Made by a program: the position numbers and the translations under genes. Source: Nocardioides sp. B-3 (GTDB lineage: Bacteria; Actinomycetota; Actinomycetes; Propionibacteriales; Nocardioidaceae). From it: a stretch of DNA of 64,000 nucleotides. Shown in pieces: positions 38,096 to 48,018 of the stretch (its first letter is position 1; the number at the start of each line of letters is the position of its first letter). Where the stretch lies: assembly GCF_024703895.1 (NCBI RefSeq), contig NZ_CP087968.1:1612001-1676000 (forward strand), given 5' to 3'. A model generated the notes under the pieces. It had not been told where the DNA came from, searched no databases, and saw nothing but the letters and a program-made list of their open reading frames with translations.

Positions 38096-40796
38096 CACTC
38101 GGCCTGCCGCAGCGTGACGAGGTCACGCAGGTCGTCGTTGCTGAGCTCGGTCAGCGCCGTCTCGCCGGCTGACAGCACGGAGTCGGCCAGCGACTTCTTG
38201 CGTGCCAGCAGCTCGGCGATCTTCTCCTCGATCGTGCCCCCGGGTGATGAAGCGGTGCACCTGCACCGGCTTGGTCTGGCCGATCCGATAGGCCCGGTCG
38301 GTGGCCCGGTCCTCGACGGCGGGGTTCCACCAGCGGTCGACGTGGATCACGTGGTCGGCACGGGTCAGGTTGAGCCCGGTGCCACCGGCCTTGAGCGACA
38401 GCAGGAACACCGGGGTCGCGCCCTCCCGGGAAGCGCGGACCATGCGTTCGCGCTCGGCGACCGGCGTGCCGCCGTGCAGGAACTGGTGTGCGATCCCGGC
38501 CTTGGTGAGGTGCTGCTCGAGCAGGCGCGCCATGGCGACGTACTGCGTGAAGAGGGAGCACCGCACCGTCCTCGGCGAGCACGGTGCCGATCAGCTCGTC
38601 GAGCAGCTCGAGCTTCTCCGAGCGTCCGCCCAGCTTGGGGTTGGTCTGCTTCAGGAACTGCGCGGGGTGGTTGCAGATCTGCTTGAGACCGGTCAGCAGC
38701 TTGAGCACCAACCCACGGCGCGTCTCCTCGTCCGCCTCCTCGATGCGGCGCATGCAGTCGCGGACATAGGTCTCGTAGAGCACGACCTGCTCAGGGGTCA
38801 GCCCGAGCCAGTGGTCGGTCTCGGTCTTGGGCGGCAGCTCGGGTGCGATGCCGGGGTCGGACTTGCGCCGGCGCAGCAGGAACGGGCCGATCAGGTCGGC
38901 GAACCGCCGCGTGACCGCCGGGTCCACGCCGGCCTCGATCGGCGCCGCCCACACCTTGCGGAAGGCGTTGCGACTGCCGAGCAGTCCGGGGATCGCCCAG
39001 TCGAGGATGGCCCACAGCTCGGTCAGGTTGTTCTCCACGGGCGTGCCGGTGAGCGCGACCCGGGCCGCGCTCGGGATCGTCCGCAGCGCACGCGACGTCG
39101 ACGACTGGGCGTTCTTCACGTGCTGCGCCTCGTCGGCGACCACCGTGTCCCACCGGACCTCGGCCAGCGCGGCTGCGTCGCGGCGCATCGTGCCGTACGT
39201 CGTGAGCACGAAGCCCTCCGTGACGCCGAACAGCGACCGCGCCGACCCGTGGAAGCGACGGACGGCGACGCCCGGCGCGAACTTGCGGATCTCCGCCTCC
39301 CAGTTGCCGAGGAGCGACGCCGGACAGACCACCAGCGTCGGCCCGTTGCCACGGTGCAGGTGCAGCGCGATCACCTGCACGGTCTTGCCCAGCCCCATGT
39401 CGTCGGCCGGGCACGCGCCCAGCCCGAGGTCGGTGAGCTCGGCCAGCCACGTCAGGCCCCGGCGCTGGTAGTCGCGCAGGGTCGCGGCCAGCCCGGGAGG
39501 GCACCGGCACGGGTTCCCGAGTGCCGGTGGCCCGGAGCCGGTCACGGACCTTGAGCAGTGAGGCGCCGACGATCGCCTCGTGCTCGACCTCCTCAACCCG
39601 GACGACGTTGGTCAGCGTGGCCGCCAGCGCGGCGGCTGGCTGGACCGTGCGGATCATTCGACGCTTGGCGCGCTTGAGCATCGCCGGGTCGACGATGGTC
39701 CAGTTGTCGTGGATCTTGATGATCGGCGATGCGGCCCCGGCGAGCTGGTCCATCTCCTCCTCGGATAGCGCATCCCCGTGCAGGGCGAGCTGCCACTGGA
39801 ACCCGAACAGCGCCTCCGGCCCGAAGAGGCCGGTCTGCAGCGCCTCCTCGCGCTTGGGCCCCTTGCGCGTCTCCGTGAGCTCGACCTTCGCGGTCAGGTC
39901 GCGATCGAGGTGGCGCGGCCAGAGCACGTCGACCTCCGCCTCCTTGAGGGCCGCGACACCGGAGTCGAGCAGGCTGACGAGCTCGTCGGTGTCGAGGGTC
40001 AGCTCGTCGGGGACCCGCAGCTCGAGGAGGCGCTCGAGCACCGGCCGGGCGTCGGCCGCCGCCCGCAACGCGATGCTGGCATGCGTGCGCGCGCGGTCGC
40101 CGAAGCCGTGGCTGGCATCGGGTCCCGACTCGGTCCACAGCACGGCTGCGTCGCACACGTGGGCGGCGTTCTCGGAGGCGTGGACCCGGAGCACGACGCG
40201 TACGGCGCCGGCCACCAGCTCCTCCTCGTCGGCCTCGATCCGCAGGGCGATCGAGACGAGCTGAGGTCGGTCGTCGCCCGACCGGGCCCGGGCGCGCGAC
40301 GCGCTCCCCGGAGGCGGCGGGTGAAGTCGGGGTCGACGGCGGGCTTTCGGGAGGAGGCCTGACCGCTAGCGATCGGCGGCCGCCGGGTCGCGATCGGCGC
40401 GGACCGGGGCATCGCGTCGGCGACCGCGTCGAGCACCGCGCGGACGATGCCCTCGGCACTCGCGGCGTCGAGCCCGTCGTGCGCGCGAGCCGCGGCCAGC
40501 TGGGTGATCCGGTCCTCGTCGGCGCGCTCGAGGGCGGCGACCTGCCACGACAACCCGCTGGGGTCGGGGCCGAACTTGCCGGCCGCCACCGGGCGCATGC
40601 CCAGCAGGGCGGCACCACTGAGCAGGGCCACGCTCGGGTGCAGGTCGTCACGGGCGTGCGCCTTGGTCAGCAGGGGCAGCGCACCCCGGATAGGCAGCGC
40701 CACGGTGCGACGCTGGTCGGTGAACTCGACGTGCCCGTCCCGGGGTGGTTCGCCCGCGCGGAAGGTCGCGGGGCCGGTCACCGGAACAAAGCTCAC
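38095..40796 (-). CDS. SNF2-family DEAD/DEAH ATPase/helicase, frameshifted
   Basis: About 900 residues. An N-terminal substrate-recognition part ([40 protein letters not shown]) precedes the SNF2 motor: [20 protein letters not shown], Walker [37 protein letters not shown] (motif II), [19 protein letters not shown]; helicase C has [20 protein letters not shown] and [19 protein letters not shown]. Frame breaks lie near 40300, 39510, 38565 and 38245. It is a DNA translocase or remodeller of unknown target, coupled to the SWIM protein. Confidence 0.9.
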
Positions 40797-40900
40797 GCAC
40801 TACCTCCACATCCCCGTGCCCGAGCGGGCACGAAGGAGGCTAACGGGCGGCACCGACAGCGAGTTCCCGCTGCCGGGAACGGGCGGCTAATCTCGCGTCC

Positions 40901-41389
40901 ATGAGCATCCTCGACGCCCCCCCGGCCCGCCTCGACGGCACTCCCGGCACCCTGCGCGACCTCACCGGCGGCCAGCCCGCCCTGCTGGTCAACGTCGCGA
41001 GCAAGTGCGGCCTGACGCCGCAGTACTCCACCCTCGAGCAGCTGCAGGCGACGTACGCCGATCGCGGCTTCACCGTCGTCGGGCTCCCGTGCAACCAGTT
41101 CGGCGGGCAGGAGCCGGGCAGAGCTGCGGAGATCGCGGAGTTCTGCTCGGCGACCTACGGCGTGAGCTTCCCGATGTCGGAGAAGGTCGAGGTCAACGGC
41201 GAGGGTCGGCACGAGATCTATGCCGAGCTCGTCGAGACGGCCAACGAGAAGGGTGAGACCGGTGACGTGCAGTGGAACTTCGAGAAGTTCCTGATCGGCG
41301 CCGACGGTGCGGTCGTCGCCCGCTTCAACCCCGGCATCGAGCCCGACGACGCCCAGATCACCGGACAGATCGAGTCCCTGCTCCGCTGA
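40901..41389 (+). CDS. Glutathione peroxidase family (thiol peroxidase)
   Basis: Intact, 162 residues. Peroxidatic Cys in LLVNVASKCGLTPQYSTLEQ, Gln/Trp tetrad segments GLPCNQFGGQEPGRAAEIAE and GDVQWNFEKFLIGADGAVVA. The Cys in GLPCNQF is the usual conserved position. It lacks a selenocysteine. Actinobacterial members normally use thioredoxin or mycothiol rather than glutathione. There is no operon partner. Confidence 0.92.
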   Translation: MSILDAPPARLDGTPGTLRDLTGGQPALLVNVASKCGLTPQYSTLEQLQATYADRGFTVVGLPCNQFGGQEPGRAAEIAEFCSATYGVSFPMSEKVEVNGEGRHEIYAELVETANEKGETGDVQWNFEKFLIGADGAVVARFNPGIEPDDAQITGQIESLLR

Positions 41390-41432
41390 CACGCCTTGTT
41401 CCCCGGATCCGCGTGATCAAGGGCACCGCAAT

Positions 41433-41459
41433 ATTGATTGGGTAGTTGTCCGAATCAAT
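41433..41459. promoter_or_regulatory. Candidate operator/promoter of the MFS exporter gene
   Basis: Inverted repeat ATTGATT (41433-41439) / AATCAAT (41453-41459) with a 13-bp centre in an unusually AT-rich stretch 16 bp before the GTG start. It is suited to a MarR or TetR site. No regulator gene is adjacent. Confidence 0.5.
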
Positions 41460-41474
41460 CAATAGCCTTGCCGG

Positions 41475-43050
41475 GTGACTACAGACATCCGAGGCTCAGC
41501 CCGGCCACACCCCGGCCGACAACAGCGACAAGCTCGACAAGAGCGTCTTGATGGTCGCGGGCGTCGTCGTCCTCGGCGCCATCATGTCCATCCTCGACAT
41601 CACCGTCGTCTCCGTCGCGCTGAACACCTTCCAGGAAGAGTTCAACGCCACCGCGGCCGCCGTCGCGTGGACGATGACCGGCTACACCCCGGCCCTCGCG
41701 AGCGTCATCCCGCTCACGGGCTGGGCGGCCGACCGCTTCGGCACGAAGCGGCTCTACCTCCTCGCGGTCTTCCTCTTCACGGCCGGTTCGGTGCTCTGCG
41801 CCACGGCCACGTCGCTGGAGATGCTGGTGCTCTTCCGGGTCCTGCAGGGCCTCGGCGGCGGCATGCTGATGCCGCTCGGCATGACGATCCTGACGCGCCG
41901 CGGGCCCCGAGCGCATCGGTCGTGTGATGGCCGTCCTCGGCATCCCGATGCTGCTCGGCCCGATCTTCGGCCCGATCATGGGCGGCGCCCTGATCGACGC
42001 CGTCTCGTGGCACTGGATCTTCCTGATCAACCTGCCGATCGGCATCGCCGCGGCCGTCTACGCCCGGATCGTGCTGCCGAAGGACGACGTCGAGCCGTCG
42101 GAGACCTTCGACTGGCTCGGCATGGTGCTGCTCTCCCCGGGTCTCGCCGCCTTCCTGTACGGCGTCAGCTCGATCCCCGAGCACGGCACCGCGATGGCTC
42201 GCGAGGTCATGATCCCGATGGTCCTCGGCATCCTGCTGATCGTCGCGTTCGTCCCGTGGGCGCTGTCCAAGCGCAACCTCCACCCGCTCGTCGAGCTGCG
42301 CCTGTTCGCCAACAAGAACATGACCGTCGCAGTGATCGCGATGATGCTCTTCGCGCTCGCCTTCTTCGGTGCGTCGCTGCTGTTCCCGCTCTACTTCATC
42401 CAGGTCCGCGGCGAGGACGCCCTCGGCGCCGGCCTGCTGCTGGCCCCGCAGGGCATCGGCGCGATGATCACCATGCCGATCGCCGGGATCCCGGCTGACA
42501 AGATCGGCCCCGGCAAGATCGTGCTGGTCGGCATCGCCGTCATCACGGCCGGTATGGCGATGTTCACCCAGATCGGCGCGGACACGTCCTACGCCTACAT
42601 GCTCGGTGCGCTCTTCATCATGGGCCTCGGCATGGGCGGCACGATGATGCCGATCATGACGGCTGCGCTCACGACGCTCACGGCCCACAACGTGGCTCGT
42701 GGCTCGACGCTGCTCAACATCACCCAGCAGGTCGCGGCGTCCATGGGCACCGCGCTCTTCTCGGTGATCCTCACCAACGAGCTCAAGGGCAAGGACTCCG
42801 TCGCCGTCGCCGGTGCCGTCAAGGAGGCCGGTGCCGACCAGACCGCGCTGGCGTCGGTGCTCGAGAAGTTCGGGCTCACCAACTCCCAGCTCGGTGACGT
42901 GCTGGCCCAGTGCCCGGCGACATGGCCGACTCGTTCGCGACGGTCTTCATCGTCGCCACGATCCTCGTCGCGTGCTGCCTGATCCCGGCGGCGTTCCTTC
43001 CTCGCAAGAAGGTTGCCCCGATCGACCCCGCCGCGATGATGGGCCACTGA
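41475..43050 (+). CDS. DHA2-type MFS multidrug exporter (EmrB/QacA-like), frameshifted
   Basis: About 525 residues, GTG start. MFS motif A-like GWAADRFGTKRLYLLAVFLF, motif C-like LGIPMLLGPIFGPIMGGALI, and VSWHWIFLINLPIGIAAAVY are typical of the 14-helix DHA2 group; motif D1-type SILDITVVSVALNTFQEEF is in helix 1. The frame breaks near 41500, 41905 and 42915. Substrates are probably lipophilic drugs or cations, not predictable further. The palindrome at 41433-41459 lies directly upstream and a strong hairpin follows the stop. Confidence 0.88.
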
Positions 43051-43080
43051 CCGACGCTCGATAGTCACAAACCCGGCAGA

Positions 43081-43124
43081 ACGTCCGACGATGCGGTTGC
43101 CCGGGCAGCCACCTCGTCGGACGT
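43081..43124. repeat. Solo palindrome D after the MFS gene (terminator-like)
   Basis: ACGTCCGACGA (43081-43091) / TCGTCGGACGT (43114-43124), with an inner palindrome GGTTGCCCGGGCAGCC. The 44 bp fold almost completely. It sits 30 bp after the MFS stop and before the convergent RecQ gene. CTTGCGTT follows, so a terminator is the simplest reading. Confidence 0.65.
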
Positions 43125-43212
43125 CTTGCGTTGGCGCGGTCCCCGCAGGCGCCGACGTCCTGCAGGCGCCGACCCGGTGGCGGCCCCTTGCAGCTTCAGG
43201 AGTCACTCGCCC

Positions 43213-43297
43213 GCGATGTGCCGCCACCCTGAGCTCCGACTCGAAGGTGGCGGCACCTGACGACTGTGGACGCGAATCGGTGCGATGTGCCGCCACC
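43213..43297. repeat. GTGCCGCCACC inverted and direct repeats
   Basis: GCGATGTGCCGCCACC occurs at 43213-43228 and again at 43282-43297; GTGCCGCCACC (43218-43228) is also paired with GGTGGCGGCAC (43246-43256). I see no gene in 43051-43340, which holds only these hairpins between two convergent genes. Confidence 0.65.
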
Positions 43298-43340
43298 ACG
43301 GCAGGCGATCGCGGGTGCTGGTCCGCACCCGCGCGGTGGC

Positions 43341-45464
43341 TCAGGTCTGGGTGCCGAGCGCGAGAGGCAGTACGGCGGTCGCGCCGGCCTGTCGGAGCGC
43401 GGCACCGGCGACCGTCATCGTCCAGCCGCTGACGACGAGGTCGTCGACGAGCAGGACCGGGCCGGCGGGGACGTCGGCCGCCAAGGCGTAGCGCTTCTTG
43501 ATCGCGGCGACCCGCTGCGCCGAGTTGGCCGCACCCCGGCCGGGAGCGATCGACCCGTCCACGATCGCGAACCTGCCGACGATCGGGATCTGCATCACCC
43601 GCGACAGTCCCGTGGCGAGGTCGCCCACGAGCTGCGGGCGGGTCGCCGACTCGATGCCGACGATGGCGACGGGCCGCCCCACACCATCGCGGGACCAGTC
43701 ACCGGACCAGTCCTTCATCACCGTCAGCAGCGCGGCCGCCAAAGACGGCGGCACCGGACCGTCGGGCACGCCGGCCCGGAAGAGCGCCCGCAACGCTTGT
43801 CCGTGGCCCAAGTCGGTCAGTCGCGCGATGGCGCGCCCCTCGGCAGGGCCCTCGGAGATCTTGCCCTTGAGCTCGAGGCCCAGGTTGGCCAGCGCGGTCG
43901 GCCAGAGCTTGCGCGGGCTCGATCGCGACCCCCGGTCGCGACAGTGCCTCGCCCGCCTCCGCGACGGCGGCGTCGGAGACCGCGGCCGAGAGGGTGAGTC
44001 CGCCGCAGTTGTCGCACCGGCCACAGTCGGCCGCCTCGGGGTCGTCGAGCTGTGATCGCAGGAAGCGCATCCGGCACTCGGTGGTGTCGAGGTAGGTCAG
44101 CATCGCGTCCTGCTCGCGTTGCCGCGCCTCTGCCACCCGGGCGTAGCGCTCGGCGTCGTAGGACCACGGCTCGCCGGTGGCGATCCACCCGCCCCGGACG
44201 CGGCGTACGGCGCCGTCGACATCGAGCACCTTGAGCAGGGTCTCGAGCCTGTTGCGGCTCAGCTCGACGTACGTCTCCAGCGCGACCGTGCTCATCGAGC
44301 CCGGAGCATCGCCCAGCACGGCCGGGGTCTGCCGCACGAGCTGCTCGGGTGGGAAGGCCAGTGAGGCGAAGTAGGCCCAGATGTCGCGATCCTCGATCTG
44401 GGGCAGCAGCACGACGGTCGCGTCATCGGTGCCGCGGCCGGCACGGCCGACCTGTTGGTAGTAGGCCACCGGCGACTGCGGTGCGCCGAGGTTGATGACG
44501 AACCCGAGCGCGGCGTCGAACCCCATACCGAGCGCAGAAGTCGCCACGAGGGCCTTGACGCGACCCTCGACCAGTGCGCTCTCGAGCGCCTGCCGCTCGG
44601 TGGTGTCGGTCTGCCCGGAATAGGCCGCCACCTCGTGCCCGCGGTCGCGCAGATAGGCCGCGACCTCCCGGGTCGCGGCAACCGTGAGGCAGTAGATGAT
44701 CCCCGACCCGGGCTGTTCGGAGAGATGGTCGGCCAGCCACGCCAGCCGCATCTCGGCGGTCTTCAGCCTGACCACACCGAGGCGCAGGGACTCGCGGTCG
44801 AGAGATCCGCGCAGCACGAGGACGTCGCGGCCCAGCTGCTCGGCGACGTCGTTGGTGACGCGCTCGTTGGCGGTCGCCGTCGTCGCGAGCACCGGGATGC
44901 CGTCGGGGAGCGTGTCGAGCAGGGTGCGGATGCGGCGGTAGTCGGGGCGGAAGTCATGGCCCCAGTCGGAGATGCAGTGCGCCTCGTCCACCACGAGCAG
45001 GCCGCAGGTCGCCGCCAGCCGCGGCATCACCTCGTCACGGAAGCCGGGGTTGTTGAGCCGCTCGGGAGACACGAGGAGCACGTCGACCTCGCCGGCGTTG
45101 ATCGCGTCGTTGATCGGCTGCCACTGCTCGATGTTGGTGGAGTTGATCGTGACGGCCCTGATCCCGGCCCGCTCCGCGGCCGCGATCTGGTTGCGCATCA
45201 GGGCGAGCAGCGGGGAGACGATCACGGTCGGACCGGCGCCGTGCTTGCGCAGCAGGAGGGTGGCCACGAAGTAGACCGCGGACTTCCCCACCCGGTGCGC
45301 TGGACGACGAGCGCCCTGCGAGCGTCGACGGCAAGCGCCTCGATGGCCGACCACTGGTCGTCGCGGAGGACTGCGTCGTCGCGGCCGACCGGGGCGCGCA
45401 GGTGTGCCTCGGCCTCCGCGCGGGCGGCCGTCCGGATGTCGGTGGTCGTCCCCGGAGTCGTCAT
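43341..45464 (-). CDS. recQ: RecQ-family DNA helicase with C-terminal phosphoribosyltransferase domain, frameshifted
   Basis: About 707 residues. Helicase motifs: RDDQWSAIEAL (motif 0), GWGKSAVYFVATLLLRKHG (I), GLLVVDEAHCISDWGHDFRP (II), PVLATTATANERVTNDV (III), ALVATSALGMGFDAALGFVI (V), YYQQVGRAGRGTDDATVVLL (VI). A zinc-binding CGRCDNCGG follows. The last 180 residues form a PRTase-like domain with VLLVDDLVVSGWTMTVAGAA as the PRPP loop. The frame breaks near 45290 and 43915; the second separates helicase and PRTase, so the fusion rests on one inferred indel. Its role is probably repair or recombination; why a PRTase is attached is unknown. Confidence 0.88.
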
Positions 45465-45526
45465 GGGCCCATGTCTAACAGGCGGCGCCGACAGGACCAC
45501 CTCGCGGGCAACCTGCGCTGAGGACG

Positions 45527-45986
45527 TCAGTCGCGTTCGACGGGCACCACCACGACCGGGCACGGCGCGTAGCGCACCACCCGGTCGGCGGTGGACCCGG
45601 ACAACAGGCCCCGGAAGCCACCGGCACCACGCCGGCCGACCACCACGATCTCGGCACCTGCGGCGGCGTCGAGCAGGGCTGCCGACGACTGACCGTGTAC
45701 GGCGTGCAGCCGCAGGTCGCACGCCGGGGGGCAGGTTCATGTCCGCGATGTCCCGGGTCAGCTGCGCCGGGACGGCGGCCTCGAAGTCCTCCGGTGGCGG
45801 GACGTAGCCGGGCTCCATGCTCGCCGGACGAGGTGCGTTGGTCAGGCTCCGGGCCCGCAGCACGTGGAGGGGGACACCGAGCCGAGCAGCGTGCTTCGCC
45901 GCCCAGCCGACCGCGCGGGTCGAGGCCGGGGAGCCGTCATGACCCACCGGGATTCCGCCGTCGATCGCGAGCTCGGTGCGCGTCAT
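45527..45986 (-). CDS. Universal stress protein (UspA) family, frameshifted
   Basis: About 153 residues, one Usp domain. IPVGHDGSPASTRAVGWAAK is the N-terminal strand-helix, and VVVGRRGAGGFRGLLSGSTA with VVRYAPCPVVVVPVERD is the ATP-binding GxxGxxxxxxxGS motif and last strand. A frame break near 45730 lies between DIADMNLPP and LRLHAVHGQSSAALLDAA. It is a nucleotide-binding stress protein of unspecified role. It lies 10 bp downstream of the ComB-like gene. Confidence 0.86.
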
Positions 45987-45996
45987 GACTCCGATC

Positions 45997-46774
45997 CTAG
46001 GCTCGTTGCCCGACAAATGCCTCGCCCTGCAGCACCGGCACCGCGCCACTGACGTCGAGCTGACCGGCGACCTCGACGTCGTCGGCGAAGCCCGCGGCAG
46101 CGAGCTCGACTCCCCCGGCACAGGCCGCGAGCTCGCTCGCGATCTCGGGGCGTACGGCGCGGAACGCCCTTTCAGCGACGCGCGCCTCGGGACCGAGGCC
46201 GGTCACCCCGCGGTCGACGAGTCCGGCGATCACGGCACCCGCACCCCACAGGTCCTCGACGCAGGGCCGAAGCGTCCCGTCGGGCCACCGCTCCCCGGCG
46301 GGGATGACGGCGCACGTCGCGCCGTCCCGGATGGCCGACGACAGGTGCTCGGCCACCGCGGACGCGTTGCGCAGGCTGGCCGCGATCACCCGGGCTCCGG
46401 AGTCGGCCGGGGCGGAGGAGATCGTCGAGCCGTTGGGCGAGGGCAGCACGATCCGCGCCACCCCGGACAGGTCGGCGCTCGCCATCGCGGCCGGCGACAG
46501 GCTGATCCCGCGCGCGACCGGCGTCCGGGCTCCGCGCCTCGAAGCGGCCGACCGCCGGGACCGCGGCCCGCGCTTCGGCGTACGACGCGGCGCGCTCGTC
46601 CTTCCGGGCGAAGGGCAGGACGGGGATGCCACGCTCCACCGCGATGCCCACCGTCGTGGTGAACGAGAGGACGTCGATCACGACGGCGATGTCGGCGGTC
46701 ACCGCCGTCGCGCCCGTCGGCCCCCACTCCATGCGGACGGTGTGGGTGGACTGGTCATGTCCCGGCTTGAGCAC
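45997..46774 (-). CDS. ComB-like 2-phosphosulfolactate phosphatase family protein, frameshifted
   Basis: About 258 residues. TADIAVVIDVLSFTTTVGIA and ERGIPVLPFARKDE, then IVLPSPNGSTISSAPADSGA, CAVIPAGERWPDGTLRPCVE and DLWGAGAVIAGLVDRG match the ComB family, which in methanogens dephosphorylates phosphosulfolactate for coenzyme M synthesis. Actinobacteria do not make CoM, so the physiological substrate is unknown. One frame break lies near 46520. The GTG at 46772-46774 is preferred; a TTG at 46786 is also open. Palindrome B-left lies just upstream. Confidence 0.78.
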
Positions 46775-46801
46775 CGGGCCATCCAAGCAGTCCGCCTCGG
46801 A

Positions 46802-46857
46802 GCTACCGAACAGTCAGGGGGTCCCCAGCGCTGGGGACCCCCTGACTGTTCGGTAGG
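46802..46857. repeat. 56-bp palindrome B-left, flanking the DUF559 cassette B
   Basis: The inner 54 bp (46803-46856) are a perfect palindrome: CTACCGAACAGTCAGGGGG..., centre AGCGCT, ending ...CCCCCTGACTGTTCGGTAG. It ends one base before the TCA (stop) of the DUF559 gene. It aligns with B-right at 48 of 56 positions, with 26 identical bases on the left side and 17 on the right. It is unrelated in sequence to the cassette A palindromes. Confidence 0.92.
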
Positions 46858-47926
46858 TCAGGCCGAGAACTCCTCACGCCACAGAGCTTCCGCCTCACGC
46901 TCCCGGAGCAGGTGCTCGTTGTCGTCGTCCCCGGGCCTGAGCCGCCAGAGACGGTCCGCAGGTGGCACGAAGAGCGATCGAGCGCGTACGGCGACCAGTC
47001 GCTCGACCGGGGGTTGCCGGGTTCAGCGACTGGCTGCCGGTCACCCGGGCCGTCTCCAGCCCGACCCGACGCAAGGCCTCCTCCTTGGTGATGTCCCACG
47101 CCCGGCGATCGGCGTTGCGGTGATCCGCACCGTCCACCTCGATCGTGGTGCCCGACTCCTCGTCGATGAGATCGACCTCGCCGATGCGCACACCCTCGAG
47201 CGTCTCGACGACGCGGTTGACCAGCAGTCGGCCGTAGCCGGCGTGCTCCTCGGCGATCGTGCGCACCCGCACCTCCAGCGGTGACCGCGCCCCACCGCGT
47301 GCACGCGGCAGGGCCCACGCGACGACGTCGAACCTCCGGGCCGAGCGGTGCGCTTCGGCGTACGCCGCAAACCGCTGCAGCGAGGTGATGCGCCCGGCGA
47401 GCGCGGACTCCAGCACGACCAGTGCCTCGGATCGGTCATGACGGCGCATCTCGTCGAACACCGCGCGCTCGGGTCGCGCGACCCGGATCGCACAGCGCTG
47501 ACACACCTCCCACTCCGGCAGCCGCTCGAACGACACGACGATCCCCGAGGTCTTGCGGACACCGCCCCTCGGACCGACTGCAAGTGCGACGGGGAGCCGG
47601 GTTCGACCGTCGGGCGCGAGCCCGTCGAGCCGAGCCGCACCGTGGAGCAGGCAGGATGCCCAGCCCGTGACCGCTCCGAAGGGTGGCAGCCGGGCCGCCT
47701 CCTCGACGATCCGCTGCTGCGCCACAGCGTTGTCGACCGCAACAGGGACGAAGAGCCCGGAACCCGTACGCCGATATCGCGGACCCCGAGCCACGTCAGG
47801 CGTCAGGTCGTCGCCCACGCGCACGGGGTGCACGACACGCGTGTACGGCGCCACGGGATCCCACTTGTGCCCGGGACATGCGGCAAGCCTGCCGCGATCC
47901 CGCCGATCGTGCGTCGCGTCATCCAC
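46858..47926 (-). CDS. DUF559 (PD-(D/E)XK-like) protein, cassette B, frameshifted near the 3' end
   Basis: About 355 residues, paralogue of cassette A. N-terminus: DLTPDVARGPRYRRTGSGLF and PPFGAVTGWASCLLHGAARL; middle: RPERAVFDEMRRHDRSEALV, VLESALAGRITSLQRF. The C-terminal nuclease-like domain has SPLEVRVRTIAEEHAGYGRL, VRIGEVDLIDEESGTTIEVD, GADHRNADRRAWDITKEEAL; D of GEVDLID and E of TIEVDG are the candidate metal ligands. A break near 47015 hides the true end (FVPPADRLWRLRPGDDDNEH, WREEFSA, stop 46858-46860). The GTG start at 47926 is tentative. The gene fills the space between the palindromes: 1 bp from B-left and about 20 bp from B-right. Confidence 0.75.
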
Positions 47927-47945
47927 AGGCCCGAAAAGACACCGA

Positions 47946-48001
47946 GCTACCGAACAGTCAGGGGGTCCCCAACAAGATGGAGCCCCTGACTGTTCGGTAG
48001 C
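47946..48001. repeat. 56-bp palindrome B-right, flanking the DUF559 cassette B
   Basis: GCTACCGAACAGTCAGGGG (47946-47964) / CCCCTGACTGTTCGGTAGC (47983-48001), 19-bp perfect arms with an 18-base centre that differs from B-left. It lies between the DUF559 start and the stop of the upstream M13 peptidase gene (true stop about 48019-48021). Confidence 0.92.
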
Positions 48002-48018
48002 TGCAGAGGATCAGCGAT

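Noticed and set aside
46802..48001. Palindromes as a CRISPR array
   Set aside because: Only two copies, about 1.1 kb apart, with a gene between them and no regular spacers.
47958..48018. M13 peptidase ending in the apparent tail LCASGESLILCSYRTVRG
   Set aside because: This tail is translation of palindrome B-right after a one-base loss near 48035; adding one base gives the family ending VRIW and a stop at 48019.
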